A stretch of 64,000 nucleotides of DNA, taken from the NCBI GenBank assembly GCA_002005505.1, contig KV908425.1:95314-159313 (forward strand), in the 5' to 3' direction. The position numbers and the translations under genes are program-made. Positions within the stretch are counted from its first letter, which is position 1; every line of letters begins with the position of its first letter. The DNA is from Botryococcus braunii. Its lineage: Eukaryota; Chlorophyta; Trebouxiophyceae. Shown in pieces: positions 45,463 through 57,949 of the stretch. The notes under the pieces were generated by a model. That model was not told where the DNA came from and did not search any database. It saw only the letters and a program-made list of their open reading frames with translations.

Positions 45463-48400
45463 TTAATTTCTATGTACCCACCCCCTTCCCTTGTGCTCCT
45501 GCAGATGTGTGAACATGCAGAACTTTTCTCCTGCAATGGCATTGCATATCCCATCCAACCACCAGCCTCTGCAGCAGTCCTTGGGCGCCTGCCTTGCCCC
45601 AGGATAATGTGTGAGATCAAAACCCCCATTTTGCAGCTGCTTCCTCTTCGGGGTCCCCGCGCCCCCGCGCCCCTGACCGCCCGGAGATCCGTAGTTGGGT
45701 GCAGCCGCTGCACGTTGCTGAAGACTCGTCGTCAGGACCGTGACTTGTGCACTTGCTTTCTCCTCCAAATGCACACTGTGTGCCTTGTCTTGCAAGACAG
45801 CATAATCCAGCTGCCACCGCTCCGCGAACAGGTAGTCCAGCAGCCCTTTTATCTTCCCCGCCTGCACCCGGTGCCTCTCTTGCACTACATATGGTTTGTT
45901 TCACCATGTTTGCCCCTCGGGCAATCCGACTTTTCCTCCCGAATAGGCCCTGGCGTCCCCGGCGCCAACTGTCTCTCCCGATCGCCGGCTGCCCGAACCC
46001 TTGGCCCTCCTTTTGGCCGTGCAAGCTTTACAACCCTGTTCCCCTTACCTCTGACAAGAGTTAAGTATCTCTTTTACAGCCTAAAGCTCACGCTTGTGGT
46101 TCCCCCTTTTTGCCTCGCCTGACTCCCCTTCCCCTGCCTTGACCTGTGTGCTCTCTCCCTCCCTGGATGCTACCTGCATGCGTCCTGGTCCCCTACAGCC
46201 CTCACTTGATAGCTGCTGCCCCTTTCTGACGACCCTCCACGGCCATGCGTGACTCACCCGGTACGCCATAAGGCCCTCCACTCTCCCCCAGCCCTTGCCT
46301 GCTTTGCCAGCTAAGCCTCACTACAGTGTTCTCAGCTGCAGCTCGCTCGCAACGAGCTGCCCAAAGCATGCCCATGAAAGAATCACTTTACAGTGCCGTT
46401 CTGCGCATTCAAATCCTACGTTGCCCTGCCCTGCTTGCCCTGCCTTTACCACAGCCCAACAAACTGCACAGGCAGGTCCTACAGCCATATGCCACATGCC
46501 CTAGTCTCTGTCGCCTGACTCCCCAGGCCCTGTTCTTGGCTTTCACATAGCATGAGACCTGCTAGGAAAAACATGCCTTGGGCGCAACACCCCCCTGACT
46601 GCGTCCCCCACCTTGCGCTTCACTACTGCCAGCACTCAACTTGCCTAGCACTCTGGCCTATATGCAACTTGATAAGTCCGGTCGTGCGCTTACCTTTTCT
46701 CTTGCCTGTAGTTTCTTTGCCTCTGAGTCGCTGGACTCGATGGAGATGTTTGCGTAGTTCTTGTTCTGCAACTGTTTGTCCAGCCGCAGCTCATGTGCTG
46801 CTACTTCCAGCGCCCTCTTGTAGAAATCCCTGGCACCTCTGCCGGTTTGGTTGTAGTCCTTTCTGCAGTCTTCCCTGAGTTCTGTAGCTCGCCTGGCAAG
46901 ATCCTGCCAATCATCCTCGTGCTTGCCTCTGGTGGCTGCTGCCACCCTCTGTGCCATGGCCCTGACCTTTTCCCTGGCGCTGCCCTGCTCCCAGGCGACC
47001 ATCCCTCAGCTTAAGTGCATCCCATATCAAATGTCAGCCTCTTGCTGGTATGATAACCCATGCACCAAGACTGTACCTTATTTTCCCTTGTACCTTATGT
47101 CAGCAACGTGGCCCCTTCCCTTTGGCCTGCTAGCCTTGCCCTCTTCCCACTTAAAGCTGTCTCCTGTCCCACAGCATGTTAACCTCCCTGGTGCTATTGT
47201 TTCCATTGCTTTTTGGGGGGTCTCTGCCTGCCTGACACCTCCCCCTTGAGGTTCTGCTGTGATACCCCCTCTTCCAAGCTCCCTCCCTTCCTCTTGTTGG
47301 TCTCTTCCCCTGATCCCTTCCCTTTCCAACAAGGATACCACCTTGCCCAGCATGCTCCCATCTCCCTGTGGTGGCACCCTTCCTGCAATATGACTGTACC
47401 TTATTTTTTGCTGTACCTTATGCGAGCCCCCTTGCCCTGGCACCCTGGCCCTGGCCTCCCGGCTCTCACCCTCCTGGCCCCTGCCTCCTGGCCCCCAGGC
47501 ACAGGCCCCCTGGCCCTCCAGCACTGGCCCCCTGGCCCAGGCCTCCCTGGCCTCCCGGCCCTGGCCCCCTTGCCCCCTTGGCTCTGCCCTTGGCCTCTGG
47601 CCTGCCCCCCCCCCCTTGTGCGTTTGACTAATGCATGTTGCCCTCTGGTCTCCAACCGCCTTAAAAGGCCTCCCCATATTCCCCTGAATTGCCCTGGCCT
47701 TCTTGCCTACATTCCAGTTAATCCCACAGGTAGCCTTGCTCTTGCCAGCCTCCAGGTAACCTTGTCCCCTTCCCCCTCGAGCTTATGACACCCTGCCTTT
47801 CCTCTATTCAAAGGGATTTGGCCTCCAACCGGCACCCCAGCTTCTTTGACCAATGGCATACGTTAGACACCTCAGTCTCCCTGTCCTGCCAGCCCTGTAT
47901 CCCTTGGCCTGACCTTCATTTCTCAGTTCCCGCACCCCAATGTGCGACGTAGCCGTGACTCTGCGCTTTTGTTGCCTTTGAGCCTGCTGTTGCCCTTAGT
48001 TAGTCCGCAGGGTTAGTACATATTTCCTGATTTATGTCTACTGCACTGCGAGACTTGCCAGGTGCTGCCTACTGCAGCTTGCAACCCAATCGTTCTTGCA
48101 TGAACCCTCCTATTTTGCGATAAAGTTAAACTAACTTCTTACCTTGTGACTCTCCGCCGCCTGTTCAGCGCGAGTCAGCAACCTGCTACGATCTTCGTCC
48201 GAACTGGCAAGCTCAGACGAAGAGAAGCTGCCCGAGGAGCTCCTGCGTCTCTTGCTGTGTTTCTTTGTTTTCCTTTGTAATTTATTTACCTGTTTCAACG
48301 TTTCTTTTGAAGGCGGCGACGCGACTGCCCTGTTGGTTACTTGCTCCCCGTGGCTGGCCCACTCTTTAGGTACTGGCTCTATTCTGTTCACGAACACCCT

Positions 48401-48805
48401 GTCTAGCCTGTCGAAAACTTCTGATGGGGCTAACCAAACCCTTAGAGGATTTAACTTGGGTGCAGCTGACGGATTACTTAGAACTGAGCTCGAATAGGGC
48501 GAGTTTGGACTGAATAACGATGTGTGCACTCTAAACACGACCTGTTTGGTGTCCCCTGGGGACCCGGCAGCCCTCTTAGCTATCACCTCAACAAAGTGCT
48601 CTTCATTCAACTCTTCGAGACCGCCATAATATATGACGGCGACCTCGTAGAGTTTGTGAGGATCTGCTTCCTTTCCTATTAGAGCGAAACCACATGACTT
48701 TCCGGACTGAGCTTTAGCTCGAAAGTCGTCCGGTGGATCAACGTTAGCTGCCCAAGCTTCGAAAAGGGGTAACACATCTCTTACCGCCCCAGCACCTGAC
48801 GCCAT
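45463..48805 (-). CDS. YR-element Gag-like protein, three predicted exons
   Basis: Predicted exons: 48805-48143, 46984-46694 and 45861-45463, all meeting in phase 0 (221, 97 and 132 codons). The donors are strong (CACAAG|GTAAGA and GAAAAG|GTAAGC). The acceptors (GAGCAG|GGC and GTGCAG|GCG) lack good pyrimidine tracts and are less sure. Exon 1 starts MASGAGAVRD and ends in a basic Ser/Arg/Lys region (KTKKHSKRRRSSSGSF). Exon 2 is charged coiled coil (REKVRAMAQRVAAATRGKHE). Exon 3 ends in a Cys/His cluster (CC...C...C...H...H). The stop TAA is 3 nt before the RT ATG, in the same frame. Probable role: nucleocapsid-like RNA binding. The family is inferred from position, not homology. Confidence 0.65.
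45862..46693 (-). other. Predicted Gag intron 2 and flank
   Basis: About 830 bp between the second and third Gag exons; C/T-rich on the plus strand, no credible ORF. Confidence 0.5.
46985..48142 (-). other. Predicted Gag intron 1 (about 1.16 kb)
   Basis: Starts GTAAGA after exon 1. It holds a CCTGGCC-rich imperfect repeat tract (about 47420-47600); ORFs over the tract are low complexity. Confidence 0.55.
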
Positions 48806-48863
48806 GCTGAGGAATAACAAATACAAACTGCTCCTGCCCAAGCCAGTGGCGTCGGCCACCAAC

Positions 48864-49109
48864 ACCAATAAAGGTGCGATGAGCCGTCCGTCACCAGGGT
48901 ATACACAGTCAAGCTAGTGCAACACCGCTCCTGTCTCTCTAGATTGAAACCCTGCCCTTTACCAAGCTTGGTAGCCTTAATGAGTTAGTTCAGCCGTTGT
49001 TTCCCTTGAAATATCCCAGATCATTCATCCGTGATCTGGAGTCACGTGATGGTTCCCTTAGTCACCCCTCCTGAGGGGTTTACTAGCCCTCTCGTAGCAA
49101 TGGTATTTG
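48864..49109. repeat. YR element split repeat A1 (246 bp), terminal
   Basis: 5' terminal repeat in RT sense; identical by eye to 33902-34147. Ends GGTATTTG at the border with R sequence. Confidence 0.92.
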
Positions 49110-49632
49110 GGTTCGAAATCCAGTATGTATTCAGGACAGAAATTTCAGGCCACCGCCTTGCGAATGCGCGACATGCCAGACATCTGAGCACCGAAGAGTA
49201 TGTCGACCACCGGAAATTGCGGGCGAATCACAGTTCCCACCCCCAAACCGTCCACATTTCCACCGCGTCAATGGTTACACACGGGAAATTCCAGGAACGC
49301 AATACTCGAGGCCACCGTCAGCCAAATGCCAGACATCCACAGCGCCAGTGCAGGAAATACTACCAGTTTACCCGAATCTCATGGCTGCACGATCGGGTAC
49401 CATGCCAGCGGGCCACATTCCGGCTACCCCCAAAATGTTTTTTTGGCCTTTTTCTTAGTTATTAATTTTTCGACTGCCCTACGAAAACCAGCAATTTTCC
49501 ACTGAAAAAAGTTGCGTCGTGGTTGCGACACTAGGTGAGAATTATGCGCCTGCCCAGCGGAATCCTTAACTCTTCTAGGGGGTAGAGTGGCAACGTCAAC
49601 CTACCCCCCGGGGGGGGGGGGGGGTAGGTTAA
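49110..49632 (+). repeat. Outer R right end, continued after the YR element
   Basis: Homologous to about 14880-15393. It ends in the same double hairpin (49576-49632, a run of C then 14 G, then GTAGGTT). With 33550-33757 it makes one R end region cleanly split by the YR element. Confidence 0.87.
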
Positions 49633-49717
49633 TGAAGAGACGGAGGAACACATTCATCAGACATCAAGAACGACTGTTTCTGTTAGAAGAGGCGCGGGAA
49701 AATTTCCTCTCTCGCTC

Positions 49718-49920
<203 letters not shown>

Positions 49921-49959
49921 TCTCCTCCCCTCCCTCTCTTTCCCTCTCAATATCACCTT

Positions 49960-52900
49960 CAGTATTTGGCCCCTAGATTCCGCGTCCCATTAGAATTAGA
50001 ATAGGCTAGAATAGGCTTCACTCTTAATTCTAAAATTTCCGTGGACCTCGAGGAGCTCTGCGCCCAGGAAGACATGAAGGGTTTGGTTTCGAAAACCAGG
50101 GAGGAGAAAGAAAAACCTTGGCTTTGCAAGGTGTTGTTTTGCAAATTGATGTTTTCATGTAATTCTTGCTGGACCGAGAAAGTCGTGCTGTCCACCACCA
50201 TGGAAGGTCACAGTCGAGAAGAACCGTAGCAGCTATATATTCTAAATATAGCATGCAGTTAAGGAAGACTGACATACTTCAACTGTGACGTAGGATTCTT
50301 CGGAAAGTCTTCGTATTTCATTCGTGGATACGAAGGGTTTACGAAGATTTGCGAAGCATTTACGAATTCACTTTTACCAATAAATGAAGGCAATCACCGG
50401 CCTATGCGTGATAACGTGTTCCAAGTTTTCAAGTATCTTTCGTCACATCACAGCAAAGCTTTCTATCAGTGGTGTTGCGACGGGAGATACCCCATCTATG
50501 CACAATGTAAAATCTGTGGGAGTGCGTTCAATGCATTGCATCCCGGTGTGCTGCTGATGACATCATCATGATGCACATGCTCGCCGTTCAGAGTTCAAGG
50601 TTTTTCGTCAACAGTTTTAAAATTAAGAGTGAAGCCTATTCTAACCGCATACCATAAATCCATCATGTAGGGACGCGGCACAACAGTTTTGTCCTCGCTG
50701 TGGATGCAATACATGGACATGCACGCGGTCCTCTGGTGCTTACGTGGCCGATTTGTCATATGCCCTGCAATCCCCTTTCGTGTCCAAGAAATAGTCATTG
50801 GGGTCACATGCGTTTTAATCTTTCGCTTAGAATAGACAAATCACACACGAGGAGAAACATTATGAACATACACATCGTTACATATCATAATTGAACTCGC
50901 TCCCTCAGGGCTATAGCTAATTCATGGTCTTTGACGCGGGGCATGCCCCATGTGCATTTTTCACCTTAATTCAGTTCCGTTTGATGACCCTGGCCATATG
51001 GCCTCGACATTCCATAACTTGCATGCTGCATACAACTAGCTTAGTGGCGTTTTGAACTTGAAAATAAACCCATAAATTTCAGAACCTCAAAAGCATCACA
51101 TAGGTAGGAAGAAACAAAGAGATCCTTAAGCATACGCTTGAGAATCAAGTTTTGAAGCGCGTCACAAAGTATAATACGTTACGTGGCTGGATGCCGTAGT
51201 CTGCCAAACCACTTTCAACAAAATGCCTGATGTCGTGAAAGCCGAATGAGGTCATATTGGCATGCTCCTGCACGCCATTCACAATAACTACGACCGATCC
51301 CAGAATTTGTGTATCAGAATGGATAAAGCATCCCCACACTGACTCTTAACCAAACTATCAGGATGGATACAGCATCCCCAGACTGACTCTTAAACACACT
51401 ATCAGAATGCATATAGCATCCCAAACTGACTCTGGAACACAGCCACCGCCGCCTGCATCTACCATTCCAAATAACATGAATGGCAGACACAGCTGATACA
51501 ATCCAGCACATATGGACTTTTCCTGGGGACACCGCTACAATGACCATTGACAGCCAGCCTGACTCCATCGCCGTAGTGAGCTCGAATCCTCACTGTGGTG
51601 GTGGACACTTGTGTGGCTACAACTGTCTCAACATCGCATCTGTGACCCCGAAATTTGTAGAGGACACCCGCCTTTCCAAATCCATGAGACTGAGACTGCT
51701 ATATTCCACTTTTCCCTTTAAATCCATCAGAACCGGCACACCGGCACAACGACTTGTTATTGTGTTTTCACCCGAACATATGCAAGCGCATGCAAATGCG
51801 CAGAATTATAAATGACAACGACAAATTGTCGCTGTGTATCTGTAAACATATACTTGACAGACAGCTGAAATTTGTCGTTGTACATCTCAAATGATGTACA
51901 TGTAGTTCGCGGAGAATCAAAACTCTTCACCGTGTCTCGCTTCTTCCTGGGCTCCCCAGGCGTGATTAGTAAGTAGCAATTACTAGTATCATTCATTACT
52001 AATAAGGAAGTAATATCGATAGCGTTTCTCCCTAGCGATCACGAGAGACCCAATTCCCATGTACCTCAGCGCACTTGACCGTTTTAATGAGCCCTCAAGA
52101 GCGCACTCCATAGTCGCAGTTCTCTTGCGAAACCTTAGTTATAACAAGGCAGCTGAGGTTTGATGATGCTGCAACAACACGACAAACTCTGTGGCTGCTC
52201 AACCCCTTGTAAAACGATTAATTACGGGGTTTATATTAACCATGGCAAAGGGGAAAACGCCTGCCTGGTCCAAGGACTACTTCAGTCTGGCAGATTGCGA
52301 AATCCCGCCAGTCACAAGATCAATTCTTAAGATTGATTGAAACCCCCTGCGTAGAACTCCGATTTTGTTACCACGCGCACCCTTTCACGTAATGAAGAAC
52401 AATAGGGCTGCGAGTCGGACCTGACTTCCCAAAAGCATGCATCGAAATCCCTGAATATTCCCTGAATATGCCTAATAAATCCACCACCATAATAACCGGT
52501 ACAAAACCCAAGCGAATTGAAGAAAAAGATACATATCCGCCCATGGCCCATGGCCTACAGTGACCCACAGAGACAGCAGCTGCCCGCGGACCAACCTCCT
52601 ATTTCTGTTGGGTAGCGAAAAGCCAATTTGCAATTGTTCCCCCCATGCCCAGGACAGATAAAACCTTGCCAACGGCATAGCATCAAATGCCACTACAAAA
52701 GCTGTCTGAATCAGATCCTGGATCCGACTCTGCCTCACAGCAGCAAGCGGTACCGGAGGGCAGACATCCATCCAGATGACATCAAGTTCCTACTTCACTT
52801 ATGCGCGGTTGTCCAGGAGGACAGAATCATATCAACCTCAGCATAATAACATCGCAGATATCTGACAACATATGCAGCAAGGCGACTCCAACCATTGTAC

Positions 52901-53130
52901 GGAGATGTCTAGAGCTGCATTGGCGGAGCCAACCCCCCACTTTTTGGGAGAGATGTCTAGAGCTCATTGGCGGAGCCATGTTAGACAGTCTAAGACAAGC
53001 TCAGGTACCGGGGCCCCAACCCTGATGACATTTTAAAAACTTTTGTACCCGACACCCCAGCGAATGGGGGCCACATGCACCGCGTCTAGAACCTTCGCAC
53101 CTCTCTGATCATAACATTTTCCACAAGGCC
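49960..53130. other. Unassigned low-copy sequence
   Basis: No recognisable gene or element. A minus-strand stretch near 52600-52770 (SRIQDLIQTAFVVAFDAMPL) has coding-like composition and could be an isolated exon, but nothing around it confirms this. Confidence 0.4.
51312..51441. repeat. 44-bp tandem repeat, three units
   Basis: Units begin at 51312, 51356 and 51400, each TATCAGAATG-like followed by AGCATCCC and CTGACTCT. Confidence 0.85.
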
Positions 53131-53138
53131 GATTAGAG

Positions 53139-53174
53139 TTCCCTTCCCGAAGCCTTGAAGCTTCGGGAAGGGAA
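53139..53174. other. Perfect 15-bp stem hairpin
   Basis: TTCCCTTCCCGAAGC (53139-53153) and its exact complement (53160-53174) around a 6-base loop. A second, weaker C/G hairpin lies at about 53210-53255. These may be ends of a small unrecognised element. Confidence 0.8.
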
Positions 53175-53639
53175 TTCATAAGCTAAAGGATATGCCTTTG
53201 GACTCTTCAGTTGTCCCCCCTCCTCCCCCAGGGGGGGATGTAAGGGGGACCAACCAGCATCTGGGAAGGTTTTGGATCCATCTGCACCTTCCCATCTACA
53301 GAATTTGCTTCTTGAGCCTGCACAAGTCCTCCAGCTCCTTCTACTGTACTAAAACTTCTGCAATGTGCAAAACTTCCCGGCAGTGAAAATCCGAGGAGCT
53401 CCTTCCACTGTGCGGAAACTTCTCGAATGTGACATCCTGAGGTAACGAACGTCCAGCCACATTCTTGAATCCATCAAGTGCGTGCAATCTTTGCCAGTGC
53501 GCTCAGACGCCTCCATGACGGACATCCACCGTGTCTTGTGGCAGACGCGCGTCTTTCTTGTATGCGTTGCCGATGAACTCATGATTCGAATCAGTTATGC
53601 GTATCCTAGCAGATCTGCCAAGATTGTGGGACATTTAGA

Positions 53640-54060
53640 ACCGTCCTGGGCACTAAGCTTGGTTGCGCTATGTACGCATGCCGTCCTAGGTGGAACACTC
53701 TCGTGTTCCTTCACATACAAAACACTTTTAAGCGATTCAGGTCCCTAGTCCCTGGCTGCCTCCTCGCTTGCGTTGGAGATCCATCCAGCCGCCTTTGGTG
53801 GGACACTCGCGCTGTCCTTCAATGTAAGAAGGGGACTCAGGTCCCTATCATCTGCCTTCCCTTAAACTTTGCTGAGGCCCTGTACGCAAGCATCCTGGGT
53901 GGAACAATCTCGCTGTACTTCAAACATAGAAGAGACTGAGGTCCCCATTCCTGGCTGCCTTCACGCTTGCTTTGGCAATTGCAATTTATCTAGCCGCCTC
54001 GGCTAGAATGCTCTCGCAGTCTTCAAGTAAAGAAGCGACTCAGGTTCACATTCGGAATTC
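53640..54060. repeat. Degenerate tandem repeat, about four units
   Basis: Units of about 100-120 bp with GGTGGAACA, CTCTCG and GACTCAGGTCCC-like cores (near 53690, 53800, 53910 and 54010). Confidence 0.7.
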
Positions 54061-54810
54061 CTGAAGGCTGCCTTTACTCCACCATCTGCCATCAACGTGG
54101 CCTTCGATTGCGGACACGGCTGCCGCAACCGAAAGAATCACAAACCCGCAGGGACCACATGCATACCGGCATATGCATGCCGCCATGTATAGCGGATGCA
54201 CGCAAAGCGATCCCGGCATGTATCTTTCCAGTACTCCCAAAAGTGCATTTTTGTGTGTACCGCCTTCAAAGCATACAACCCCGCTTACCCACATTGGATT
54301 TGCTACTTGGATTGTGGGATCCCAACATGGGTCGTGCCCGCCCAGAGAACTGGGAATAGTGGGCACCTGCGAATGAGGATGCCTTTCAAGCTATACGACT
54401 GCAGATGACCATGGGGGGGGGGGTCCAAACGTATCCACTTTTTAAGCCCGCAAAATAAATCCCCTACCTTCCCAGCCGCCATTATTCACTAGGGAGTTTA
54501 TCTGGGACTGTGTCAGACACATGCCTACATCGCACCCCTGTACTGCCTTGTGCTCAAGAGGTGCAGAGCTGAGCCGGCACAACAAGGGGAGAGCCAGAGA
54601 TGTCATAAGTGAAGATATGTGTAGGACAAGGCAGGGATGATGACGAAGAGACTAGCTTCGAGTAACTTCCGAGAAAGAGAGTAACTTTCTATAACTTCCG
54701 AGGAATTGAGCAGTTGCCTTTAGGTTACTTTTTCCAGATTCCTAAGCACCGGGGCGGATGGACAGCGATGTCCCACCTTACCACAAGAAAGTCGTACATA
54801 TTGTAAACTG
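54061..54810. other. Unassigned sequence
   Basis: Nothing recognised. Short ORFs on both strands lack domain features. Confidence 0.4.
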
Positions 54811-55110
54811 AAACATGCCAAGTTGGCAGCTCCAGCGCCCCAATTCAGCATCTGAAGCATGCCAAGTCAGCATCTGAAGCATGTCCAGTCAGCATGTGAT
54901 GCCTGCCAATACAGCATCTAAAGCATGCCAGGTCAGCATCTGAAGCATGTCAAGTCAACTTCGGCAACATGTCACATTAGCTTCTGAAGCATGCCAAGTC
55001 GCAATCCGAAGGATGCCCAGTCAGAATCTAAAGCATGCCAAGTCAGATCCCAAAGCATGCCAAGCTCAGAATCTAATGCATACCAAGTAAAGCATGCCAA
55101 GTCTGCTGGC
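54811..55110. repeat. 24-bp minisatellite, about twelve units
   Basis: Imperfect units of AGCATGCCAAGTCAGCATCTGA type. The Ser/Lys/Gln-rich ORF over the array follows the repeat period. Confidence 0.88.
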
Positions 55111-55838
55111 AGACGAGGAACATCTGGAAATAATGATAGGTCACATGTGGCAACCATTAAATCACCCGTATCAATATCCCCGGCATTTCCTCCCATTTTT
55201 TCGCTCCATGCTAACTGTCAACAGAAGCAGAACGAGGCCCTGAGGGCCCTTATCTTCCGCTTCCTAAGGCCCTAAGAAACTTCCGGACGAGAAACCGGGG
55301 GCAGGGTGAGTGAGTGAGTTGGAGAGGTGGGGGGACTCAGAATCGCTCATTTGCATGCTACGGGGGGGTTGGGCCACAGTAAAGACCCCCCCCCCCTCTC
55401 CCCTCCAGGGGAGGAGGGAGAATGCGCTCCGAGGAGGTGCGGAAGCAGACTTGTTGCAAACGGTTTTTTAGAACATACTGAGGTTGCGGTGTGGCAGCAA
55501 AGGAGACTCCTGCTGCGAAAAGCAGATCAGCAAAACAGAGGACATGACATCCACCGAGGCCAGCTAGACAGCAAGCAAAGACGATTCCCCATCAGGCCGA
55601 ACGGATCGGCGAGCTCAGGGTGTCAAATTCTTCGTTCTTGTGCCAAGGGAAGCTTCTTAAGAGGGCATCCGCAATTTGCGCTCTTGTAACGAGTAATCGC
55701 GCTGGTCGCAGAACGGAAAAGGAGCACTGCGGATGTTCGTACGAGCAGCAATTCAGCGTGCTCGAAGTCGCGGCGAGCGTGAATGCGGATGCCCTCTAAG
55801 TTGCGGCCACTAGAGCGGATGCAGGCTGTGGCCTGGGG

Positions 55839-56138
55839 TCAGTGCTGGGGTGCAAGCGAGCCGGTCCTCAGCAGCGTGGGCAGGTGCTCCAGCTGTGGAA
55901 AGTGGATCAACAGAGAGGACATAGCCGCCACCGTGGCCAGAAAGCACACGTTGGCGATGCCGATCTGGCTGAACAGATCGGCAAACTCGACGGGTCGGAC
56001 TCGCAGACGCGCTTCTTTCGCATAGGAGGTGCGGCTTGACAGCTCGCTCCGCAGGCCTATGATGATAGGCAGGGTCCATCCCATCACCACCTGCCCCACA
56101 ACCACATGCTCAGGCCTAAGACTCCAGCCGATGCTGTG
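55839..56138 (-). CDS. Candidate last exon of a host membrane protein
   Basis: Not a known family to me. On the minus strand, after an acceptor-like CCCCACAG, about 100 codons run to a TGA with a strong preference for G/C in third positions, unlike the surrounding DNA. Two hydrophobic stretches are visible ([18 protein letters not shown] and [22 protein letters not shown]), likely membrane segments. It needs an upstream exon ending in phase 2. The candidate upstream exon at 56694-56817 ends in another phase, so either an exon is missed or the assignment is wrong. Confidence 0.45.
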   Translation of the reverse strand, partial: HSIGWSLRPEHVVVGQVVMGWTLPIIIGLRSELSSRTSYAKEARLRVRPVEFADLFSQIGIANVCFLATVAAMSSLLIHFPQLEHLPTLLRTGSLAPQH

Positions 56139-56252
56139 GGGGACCCCCGAAGGATCCAAACCATATGCAAAATGAACAATCAATTGAAGCGGCCCGTTGC
56201 GTATGATTCTCCCCCTCCCTCCCTCGCTTCTGCCCCCCCTCCCTCTCTCTCT

Positions 56253-56356
<104 letters not shown>

Positions 56357-56669
56357 CTGCCTACCTGTGTGCGTGCATGTGTGTGTGTGTGTGTGTGTGG
56401 GGGGGGGGGGTGGAGTGTGGTGGAACTCTACGACTCCTAATTTGAGCAGTAACTTCAGGCGTAAGTGGGCAATCACTCCTTGTGAGCCAAACTGGCCACC
56501 CTGGATAATGTGGTCCCCATGTAGGGACATCCCACCCGTGAAATCCGCCCTTGACTGCCCTGGACGGCCCAGCGACTTGCGGGGCTCGAGCTCGGGGCTT
56601 TGGCAACGCACGCGGCCACGAGCGCCCCACAGGCCAAAAACAACCCGACCTGGGATGAACTTCACCTGC

Positions 56670-56817
56670 AGAATCCGCCGGACTGCGAGGCATATTTCTG
56701 CTGTGGGCAGGGACGGCCCTCGCGGCATCAGAAAGCTAGGGATCACTCGGGCCACGTCGTGATAGCGCGCAGCAATGCCAGGTTGGAGAGCACACCAAAA
56801 CTCGCACTCCTCCTGCA
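56670..56817 (-). CDS. Candidate internal exon of a host gene
   Basis: About 49 codons between an acceptor-like TTGTGCAG and the donor CTGCAG|GTGAAG on the minus strand. The translation ([13 protein letters not shown]..., ending RRILQ) has no stop and no repeat character. Not recognised. Listed with the neighbouring candidate exons because all lie on one strand within 2.8 kb. Confidence 0.35.
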
Positions 56818-57551
56818 CAACCGAGGCTCCAAAATGGTTAGGGAATGGAGATATGGCCGCCTCTTGCTGAAGCGCGATCTGCCTTAGACCATGTGAGCCT
56901 TGAGTGTGGCACGCAGTGTGGTTGCTGGAAATGAGGGGAAGAGGGGAAGAATGGAGGAGCGGGAAAGGCGGACGGATTCAAACATGTGCACAGATACTGG
57001 CTTTGTCTGCATTTAACAGAAGCGCCAGTTTACCGCACAAGCAAGCTTGCTGGACCATTGGCATTAATGACGAAAGTTAGACAGATGATTCCCTCCAACG
57101 CTGTACCCTCTCCGGCTGGCAGTGACCGGATATTCGTGTACAAGTTTCAGGTATGTAGAATATGTCTACCCCACTTTAGGTACAACCGGAAGCCACTGCG
57201 GACGGTGTAACTCCCCACTGGTTTGGTAAAGGACATGTCACACACCATCTGTTTTTGCTTTTTTGGATAATTTTGGTAGACTGTTTGGCATGCAGTGGAC
57301 TCAGGGTTCCGTTGTACAGCTTACAACTTGCTTGTCGTGAAAGGGCAGCAATCTCTGCTTGCAACTGTGCAAGATGCCTCCGTAGTATTCAGGGGGACAC
57401 ATGTGTGTTTAATGCCCCTCTCTCTCCCACCGGAACAAAATCCATCTCCCAAGTCACACCTCTCCCCCATTCTCCCTCACAGAACCCCAACTAAGTTTCC
57501 TCAAGCAGAAGAAGCTGGCATTTGCGATCTTCGTGGGTCCCACCTTGTTCC

Positions 57552-57676
57552 AGTGCACAAACAGGAACTCCAGGATAGTAAGGAGAGCCAAATCAGCGAA
57601 AAACCCTGTTGAAGAATAGGCTCCCATTGCAAAGAAGTTCTGCAAGAAGCGGGAGTTCATGATGATCAACTGCACA
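57552..57676 (-). CDS. Candidate internal exon, one membrane segment
   Basis: Minus strand, acceptor-like GGGTGTGCAG before LIIMNSRFLQNFFAMGAY, then a hydrophobic helix (FFADLALLTILEFLFVHW) and a donor-like AACAAG|GTGGGA. About 42 codons. It fits an integral membrane protein together with 57950-58543 upstream. Family unknown. Confidence 0.45.
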
Positions 57677-57949
57677 CCCCAAGGAAACGTCAAAATTAGA
57701 CAGATCTACAAAGTGCAAAAAGCCATATTTGAAAGGAGTCAAATCAAGAGGCATGCTCCAAAAATGAATTTGAAGAGCTTCTCGTAGGATTGTTGAGGGG
57801 GCCAAGGCCTCTAGCATGCGGGGACAGGGAACAAATGGCTCAGGGATGGTTAACTGACTTTTTCCAGTACTGACGACAATCATTCACCATCCGAATCTTT
57901 GAAGATTGAAATAACAGACCGCATCCGTAATCGGCGGAGAAAGATTCCG

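Larger units (their letters stand above)
33758..49109 (-). mobile_element. Kangaroo/PAT-like tyrosine-recombinase retroelement
   Basis: In RT sense (minus strand) the order is: 246-bp repeat (49109-48864), Gag exons, RT/RNase H, antisense YR, 129-bp repeat (34273-34145), second 246-bp repeat (34147-33902), second 129-bp repeat (33886-33758). This is the split direct repeat form A1-ORFs-B1A2-B2 of the PAT/Kangaroo group. Repeats are identical by eye. The internal junction equals the two element ends joined over a shared TTG, as expected for a circle junction made by a tyrosine recombinase. There are no LTRs, no integrase and no TSD. Copia-D interrupts the RT/RNase H ORF. Without Copia-D the element would be about 8.2 kb. 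Confidence 0.92.

Noticed and set aside
47420..47600. Pro/Gly-rich ORFs in both strands
   Set aside because: Translations of a CCTGGCC-type imperfect repeat inside a predicted intron.
54991..55275. Ser/Lys/Gln repeat protein
   Set aside because: Follows the period of the 24-bp minisatellite; no flanking gene signal.
56986..57140. Plus-strand exon ending at a CAG|GTATGT donor
   Set aside because: Good donor, but no supporting exons on this strand and better coding signal on the minus strand.
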